A DNA stretch of 64,000 nucleotides. Origin: Zanthoxylum bungeanum. Its lineage: Eukaryota; Streptophyta; Magnoliopsida; Sapindales; Rutaceae. Under the pieces are notes generated by a model that saw nothing but the letters and a program-made list of their open reading frames with translations, made no database searches and was not told where the DNA came from. Positions 57,959-64,000 of this stretch are shown in pieces. Position numbers and translations under genes: made by a program. Location: NCBI GenBank assembly GCA_019454045.1, contig SKCR01021406.1, positions 124,001-188,000 of the forward strand, in the 5' to 3' direction. Every line of letters begins with the position of its first letter. Position 1 is the stretch's first letter.

Positions 57959-58850
57959 TATTTGTTTTGTTATCCCGGACACGGCATGCTTGGTTGGACG
58001 TGGAGTGTGTCCAACCGGGCATGCGAGATCCCACACTAACGGCCAAGTCCATTGGTCATATTTGATTTCTTTAATATTTTTGTTATTTATTTTTTATGTT
58101 CATTTACTGTCTGTGTTTATTATTCCGCTATTTACTTTCCGTTTGTTATTCCATTATTTATTTATTTATCTCTGATTGTTAGTGCGAATGGATATTTACA
58201 TTGGATTGAAGGTCCCTCTATTTACGGGAAATGCCTAAGGGCAGCCTTTACCATGATATTTTGCTACGCCAGATGAGGTATGCTTGGTTAGACATGAGAT
58301 ATGTCCAACTGGGCATACGAGATCCCATATAGATGTCGACCAAGTCTCTTGGTCGCATCTATTTTCTTTTATTCCGTTATTCATTTCTTGTTGTTCAGTT
58401 AGTTATTTATTCATTGTTATTATTTAGTGCACATGGGCTACTTACATTGGATTCAAGGTCACCCCATTTACGTGAAATGCATAAGGGCAGTCTTTACCAT
58501 GATATTTTACCCCGCCGGATGAGGTATGCTTGGTTGGATGTGAAATACGTCCAATCGGGCATACAAGATCCCATATAGATGTCAGCCAAGTCTCCTGGTC
58601 GTATCTCTTTTATTTTATTTCGTTATTCATTTCTTGTTGTTCCATTATTTATTTATTCATCGTGATTTAGTGCGCATGGTCTACTTACGTCGGATTAAAG
58701 GTCACCCAATTTGCGGGAAATGCCTAAAGGCAGCCTTTACCAAGATATTTTGCCGCGCCGGACGATTTATGCTTGGTTGGATGTGAAATACGTCCAACTG
58801 GGCATACAAGATCCCATATAGATGTCAGCTAAGTCTCTTGGTCGCATCTC
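57959..58850 (+). repeat. Four diverged units in Tat-F LTR
   Basis: Four units of about 240-290 bp, each with tgcttggttggatgtg, a cgtccaa..gggcatac phrase, agatcccatatagatgtc, and a ggtcgcatct end. They parallel the three gttcggttggatgc units of the Tat-B LTR. Confidence 0.85.
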
Positions 58851-59604
58851 TTCTCCTTTTATTCTACCATTATTTTTCCCTTTTTGTTATTTATTTATTT
58901 ATCGTATTCATCATCGTGCATTTCCTTTGTGTTATTTATTTAGTATATGCATTGCCATTGCCCTTGCCCTTTCTTAGTTATCGCTTCGTGTTCATTCTAT
59001 TAGTTATCTTTATTTATTCTGCCGCATCACTTCACATTTATTTCCATGATTGCATTGGTTATTGCTTGAGTGTTGCCTTTTGTGGTATATCGGATGGAAA
59101 TCCAGACATAAATTCCGTAACCGAATCCGAATGGACGGTAGTGCGGTCTGTACTTGGGATACAACTCCACGTACCACTTGAGAAACATTCCTGTATGTGT
59201 TTAGGTCATTATATATGTCATTTTTATAATCATATTCAAACGCGCCCTCGAACACTACACGAATGCACACACACTAGACAGACTCTTTCATAATATTTTA
59301 TGCATGTTTGCCTCTTTGGTTATTTCTTTTACATTATGCACTTAATTATCTGCCAATATAATTTACATTGCCGCACTTCTCTGATTAACATGCTTTTAGA
59401 ATCATGCATTCGCTTTCACTTATATTTATGATTACGGGTGTTCAAACTTGTGTGATATTTGGATTATCTTGCATGTGCTGCATAAGACTTGGTTATATTA
59501 TTGGGTAAACCCGTTCATTACAACTGGCATAAGTAATGGACCATTCCGAACCCAACGGTTTGAGGTCTTCCCTTGTGAGGGGTGAGTGCGGCCTTAAATC
59601 ATTT

Positions 59605-59629
59605 CCCAGTTCACACTGGGTGGCGACTC
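59605..59629 (+). promoter_or_regulatory. U5 hairpin (covaried) and PBS echo, Tat-F
   Basis: cccagt-tcac-actggg keeps the 6-bp stem although the fourth pair is A-T where the other copies have G-C. It is followed by tggcgactc. Confidence 0.7.
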
Positions 59630-59727
59630 TTTTATTCTCCGGTTTAGTCCCCTGTAGGCTACTCTGTACTCCCAACATGCTACAAGCCCGGACATCGTCG
59701 CCCATCTCTGTGTCTGTGTCCATAACA

Positions 59728-60904
59728 TTATGCTTCGCAGTGCCCTAACAGACGTACCTTGGTGATTGATAAAAAGAGTGGTGAGGTATATTCTACCGAC
59801 AGTGAGGTTGAGGCTAATGATGATGAGCCTGAAATTGAGGATACTAGTGACAGAGAGGGAGCTGCATACCCGCTGGATAACTTATCCTTAGTGGTCAAAT
59901 GTGTTTTGAGTGCATAAATTTTTGAGGATGAGAGTGATCAGCAGAGGGAGAACATATTTCACACTAGATGCCGTGTGAATGGAAAGGGGTGTAGTATGAT
60001 CATTGATGGGGGAAATTGTGCTAATGTCGCAAGTACAACTTCAGTTGAGAGGCTGGGATTAGATTGTTTGAAGCATCCCAAGCCTTACAAGTTGCAGTGG
60101 TTAAATGATTGTGGCGAAATAAAGGTGACTAAGCAGGTATTATTGAGCTTTACCATTGGGCCATACACGGATGATGTCCTATGTGATGTGATATCGATAC
60201 ATGCGGGACATATTCTTTTGGGCAGGCCATGGCAGTTTGATAGGAAGGTCATACACGATGGGTTCAAGAATAAATATTCCTTTCAGTATAAAGGAAAACC
60301 CATTACTTTATACCCTCTTACACCGAAGCGAGTCCACGAAGATCAAGTCAAGTTACAACTTGAGAGGGATAGAGAGAACGAGAGTGCAAACACAGCCTTG
60401 GAGAAAACACGTGAGATGAGTGTGATCAAACTTAGTAAGGAAATTAAGGCTAAGGCTAAGGCCGTGAGTGTTCCCAAGGGGAGTGTGAGTGAACTTAAGA
60501 GGGAAACAAAAGGGCGAGTGAAAAAGAGCTTCTACATGGGTGAGGGTGAAGCTATGAGAGCTTTTAAGGCTAGCAAGCTTATGCTTTTGCTAGTCTACAA
60601 TGATAGCCGTGTTTGTATTGCTAACATTGACCCCTTGCTTCCTGTGTCCATTTCATCTCTTTTGCAGGAATTCAGTGATGTGCTGACAGAGGACATTCAT
60701 AGTGGGCTTCTACCCATTAGAGGTATTGAGCACCAGATAGATTTCATACCTGGCGCAGTCATTCCCAACAGACCAGCCTATCAAAGCAATCTGGAGGAAA
60801 CGAAGGAACTTCAAAAGCAAGTGAGGGAGTTGATGGAGAAAGGGTATGTCAGAGAAAGTATGAGTCACTATGCGGTACCGGTTCTTCTAGTTCCTAAGAA
60901 ATAA
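59728..60904 (+). pseudogene. G gag end and protease, up to RT start
   Basis: The first codons read YASQCPNRRTLVI, the second half of a GHYASQCPN zinc knuckle, so Tat-F cut gag here. Acidic spacer (ANDDEPEIEDTSDREG), an in-frame TAA at 59915-59917, then the protease: FHTRCRVNGKGCSMIIDGG, VASTTSVERLGL, HILLGRPWQFDRKV. A basic, Lys-rich linker and EFSDVLTEDIHSGLLPIRG follow; VPVLLVPKK is followed by an in-frame TAA at 60902-60904. The wording fits plant chromoviruses (CRM/Reina-like), lineage not settled. Confidence 0.87.
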
Positions 60905-61711
60905 GGGTTGTGGCGTATGTGCGTTGATTGTCGAACGATCAACAATATAACAGTAAAGTATCGTCACCCTATTCCTAGACTAGATGACATGTTGGATGAA
61001 TTGCATGGTTCCAAAGTTTTTAGTAAGATTGATTTAAAGAGTGGATACCATCAAATTCGCATGAGAGAGAGAGATGAGTGGAAAACTGCATTTAAGACCA
61101 AGTATGGCTTGTATGAATGGTTAGTTATGCCATTTGGTCTTACAAACGCACCTAGCACATTTATGAGATTGATGAATCATGTTATGCGTGCATTTATAGG
61201 TAAGTTTATTTTAGTTTATTTTGATGACATCTTAGTTTACAGTAAAACATTATATGAACATGTTACACATTTGAAGCATGTTCTTGAAGTGTTGAGGCAG
61301 GAAAAATTGTATGCTCTTTTTGGTAAGTGCACTTTTTGTATGGATATGATTGTTTTCCTTGGTTTTGTTGTAAGTGCAGATGGCATTGAAATTGATGTAG
61401 AGAAGGTAAAGGCAATTCAGGATTGGCCTACGCTGACAACTGTGACAGAAGTCAGAAGCTTCCATGGATTAGCAAGCTTCTACCACGGGTTTGTTAGAGA
61501 CTTCAGTAGTATTGCAGCACCACTGATTGAAGTAGTGAAGAAAACTGTTGGCTTCAAATGGGGAGAAGAGCAGAAGCGTGCATTCCAGGATCTTAAAATG
61601 AAGTTGTGCAGTGCACCAGTTTTGGCGCTACCCAACTTTGAGAAGACATTTGAGATTGAGTGTGACGCATCTGGGACAAGCATTGGAGCGATTCTTATAC
61701 AAGAAAAGTGA
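60905..61711 (+). pseudogene. G reverse transcriptase, in frame but preceded by a stop
   Basis: [58 protein letters not shown], active site YFDDILVYS (YFDD at 61217-61228), [19 protein letters not shown], and the RNase H start FEIECDASG. It continues the same frame as the protease, separated only by the TAA at 60902, and stops at TGA 61709-61711 after GAILIQEK. Unusually well preserved for this window. Confidence 0.92.
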
Positions 61712-62135
61712 CCAGTAGCTTACTTTAGTGAGAAGTTGAATGAATCAGTTTTGAGGTACCCCACATATGACAAGGAGTTGTATGCGCTAGTGAGAGCCCT
61801 TGAGACTTGGCAGCATTATTTGTGGCCTCGAGAGTTTGTGATCCATACAGATCATAAATCATTAAAGCATTTGAAGGCCCAAGGTAAGCTGAAAAAATGA
61901 CACGCAAAATGGTTAGAGTTTGTTGAGACAATTCCATATGTAATTTGCTACAGACAAGGTAAGGAAAACATTATCGCCGATGCATTATTGCGAAGGTATG
62001 TTTTACTTACTTCATTGAGTGCAAGAATGCTTGGGTTTGAATTTATTAAAGAACTTTATGCTAGTGATACTGACTTTAGTATTATCTATGCTGCATGTGA
62101 AAAGTCTACATCTAATAAATTCTACTAACATGATG
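61712..62135 (+). pseudogene. G RNase H
   Basis: Same frame continues: [56 protein letters not shown] near 61897 and a TAA near 62127 interrupt. The domain would degrade template RNA. Confidence 0.87.
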
Positions 62136-62906
62136 GGTTTCTATTTAGGGAGAATAGATTATGCATTCCTGTTTGTAGTATGCGTGAGTTGTTAGTTAGG
62201 GAAGCGCATGAGGAGGGGTTTAATAGGGCAATCTGGCATTACTGAGACCTTATGGGTATTGAGTGAACATTTCTATTGGCCTAAAATACGGAGAGATATT
62301 GAGCGTTTGTGTGATAAATGCTTGATTTGTAAAAAGAATAAATCTAAGGTTATGCCTCATGGGTTGTACACACCATTGCATGTACCTAGTGAGCCATGGG
62401 TAGATGTATCAATGGACTTTATATTGGGTTTACCTAGGACTAGGCCGGGTAGGGATTCCATCTTTGTAGTGGTTGATAGGTTCAGTAAGATGGCACACTT
62501 TATAGCATGTCATAAGACTGATGATGCCACTAACATTGCCGATTTGTTCTTTAGAGAAGTAGTACGGGTCCATAGGATTCCACAGAGTATAGTTTCAGAT
62601 CGTGATGTTAAATTCCTTAGTCACTTTTGAAAAGTTTTATGGGGTAAGTTAGAAACTAAACTTTTGTATTCTACTACTTGCCACCCCCAAACTGATGGGC
62701 AGACCGAAGTGGTTAATAGGACTTTGACTCAGTTATTGCGTACTATTATCACTAAGAACATAAAAACTTAGGTGGATTGTTTGCCTTTTATTGAATTTGT
62801 ATATAACCGTAGCATTCATTCCTCTACATCTTATTCACCATTTTAAATTGTTTATGGTTTTCAGCCACTAACTCCATTAGATTTGTTACCATTGCCTGTT
62901 GATGAA
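62136..62906 (+). pseudogene. G integrase, truncated by Tat-H
   Basis: A frame change near 62215 opens the piece 62208-62630: [32 protein letters not shown] (zinc end), [20 protein letters not shown], and [14 protein letters not shown]. Then [16 protein letters not shown] gives the catalytic E near 62705. The copy stops at PLPVDE, where Tat-H inserts. Any chromodomain would lie beyond the window. Confidence 0.88.
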
Positions 62907-63465
62907 TGTAGGCACTGCATTTTTGCATATAAGTCCTGATGATGAGTCTCATATGGAGGCACTACCTATTTAAGTCACGGAAGTCGCGAGAAACGGACGT
63001 CGGAATTGAAATTCAGAAATAAAAGTCTTGTTGGACTTAATTCGTTTGCTTAGCTGTGGGTTCGTTCGTTGGACCTCTGTTTTAAAACTTATCATTGACC
63101 TAAAATCCCCGCAAGCCACACATCCTTGGCCCAAAACCCCCGCAATCCACACCAAGCCCACCAAAATACCAACCACACGCCCAAGGGACCACATTCACGC
63201 CCAAACCCATTAAAACACATCCAAAATAATAAATTCACACATTAAACACATGTTAAAATCAAACCAAATCACCCTCCCAAATTAATAAAATCAAATCAAA
63301 TCCCATAAATCACATTCCTAATTAAATTAAATATCTTTCCTAAACTAAAATAATCCCCTTCCTAATTAAGGAGATCCTTTCCTTATGACACACAAATTAA
63401 ATATTCCCCCATAATTACACAATCTTAGTTTTCCTACCCGTATAAGGTAAACCTCAACCCTTGCC

Positions 63466-63475
63466 TATAAAAAGA
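63466..63475 (+). promoter_or_regulatory. TATA box, Tat-H
   Basis: tataaaaaga in the familiar ttgcc context. Confidence 0.6.
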
Positions 63476-63639
63476 AGCATAAACCCAACCTTAAAAACCC
63501 CTAGCTCATTCAAACCCTTCCTCTCTCTCCCTAGCATTCACGCCCAAGCTCTCCTAAATCCCCTTGTTGCCGTGAAAAGAGCCCTCCCACTTCAACCCTC
63601 TCAGCACATCTCCATAACCTAAATACCCCATTCACGCAC

Positions 63640-64000
63640 ACAAGCAACAACCCTCCTCACAGCCCCTCACGCCACTCACGCACATTCACACCACTCACAG
63701 CCACTCACATACATTCACTCTTCATAGCCCCTCACGCCACTCACACACTCACACCCTCACTCTTCACAGCACACACTCACGCACATTCACACCACTCACG
63801 CACATTCACTCATCACACAGCCTTACACCCACAGTATACTCACCATAACCTCACGCATACACAGCACATTCACGCCACACTCCACACAAACTGACACAGT
63901 CTTACACCCACAGTCCACTGACCACAGCCTCACACACACACAACCTTACACACACAGCCTTCACACACACGACCCCAAGACTGAAACCCCTTACAATTAC
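63640..64000. repeat. CAC-rich low-complexity tract in Tat-H LTR
   Basis: Irregular repeats of cactcacgcacattcacacc and cacagcc, downstream of the TATA box. Tat-C has a milder version at 22430-22820. Confidence 0.8.

Larger units (their letters stand above)
56262..59727 (+). repeat. Tat-F 3' LTR, 3466 bp
   Basis: Starts TGTAGGCACTAC after the PPT and ends at TCCATAACA. The next bases (ttatg) continue the gag zinc knuckle of G. It has TATA at 56735, the conserved block near 59089-59185, repeated units (57959-58850), and a hairpin with a compensatory change. A diverged subfamily of the Tat-A/B LTR. The 5' LTR and coding part lie left of the window or are lost. Confidence 0.87.
62907..64000 (+). 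mobile_element. Tat-H LTR, left part, runs off the window
   Basis: TGTAGGCACTGCATTTTTGC begins right after gttgatgaa of the G integrase. Closest to Tat-C (cataagtc-type start). TATA at 63466. The right end and the duplication partner (probably atgaa) are outside. Confidence 0.87.

Noticed and set aside
58838..59293. 151-codon frame with hydrophobic stretches
   Set aside because: T-rich LTR sequence of Tat-F that mimics membrane segments; it runs into the conserved LTR block and has no homologous frame in sister LTRs.
1..64000. Host genes, tRNA or rRNA genes
   Set aside because: Read through both strands: every recognisable domain is retrotransposon gag-pol. TGG-starting tRNA-complementary sequences are primer-binding sites, not tRNA genes.

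Overview
The window is intergenic, transposon-filled DNA from a flowering plant with a repeat-rich genome, probably a dicot (that last point is inference). I found no host gene, tRNA, rRNA or CRISPR array. Almost every base belongs to LTR retrotransposons nested inside one another, with one hAT-type MITE. All elements lie on the + strand except a partial LTR at the left edge. Working names: Cop-1, Cop-2, Cop-3 and Cop-E are Ty1/Copia elements. Tat-A, Tat-B, Tat-C, Tat-F and Tat-H are Ty3/Gypsy elements whose LTRs start TGTAGGCA and end near CCACA. D is a solo LTR. G is a chromovirus-like Ty3/Gypsy element.

Layout from left to right. 1-1875 is a partial minus-strand LTR sitting in Cop-1. Cop-1 integrase/RT (1876-2711) is split by Tat-A (2712-9442, TSD aacat) and resumes at 9443-10663. 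An LTR shared by Cop-1 and Cop-3 (10664-15037) contains solo LTR D (11745-13660, TSD ccaac). The Cop-3 leader and an RT scrap (15038-17632) are followed by Cop-2 (17633-42530), which inserted into the Cop-3 RT. Cop-2 carries a MITE (17915-18460, TSD aaattatg), solo LTR Tat-C (21604-24059) and the full-length Tat-B (26407-40406, TSD ctaag). Cop-3 resumes at 42531, followed by its 3' LTR and a fused, truncated third LTR ending at 46410. From 46411 comes the 3' untranslated region of Tat-F, with a 33-bp tandem array, split by Cop-E (46713-56126, TSD ctcag). The Tat-F 3' LTR (56262-59727) sits inside the gag zinc knuckle of G (59728-62906), and G is cut again by Tat-H (62907 to the window end).

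Inferred nesting is G > Tat-F > Cop-3 > Cop-2 > Tat-B, five levels, supported by target-site duplications and by empty sites in sister copies inside the window. Tat-B has all domains of an autonomous Tat/Ogre-type element (gag, protease, RT, RNase H, archaeal-type RNase H, integrase) but with many single-base frameshifts. Tat-A is a relative from which the gag-pol block is almost exactly missing.

The signals least explained by standard annotation are: (1) dense perfect inverted repeats with three-base YGG/TRG-type loops through the Cop LTRs and leaders and the non-coding interior of Cop-E, with compensatory changes between copies; (2) a covarying hairpin in the Tat LTRs joined to an 11-nt echo of the primer-binding site; (3) six G-box plus CCAAT modules with long TCGCGA palindromes in solo LTR D; (4) splice-site consensus sequences bracketing the 3' tandem arrays of Tat-A and Tat-B.
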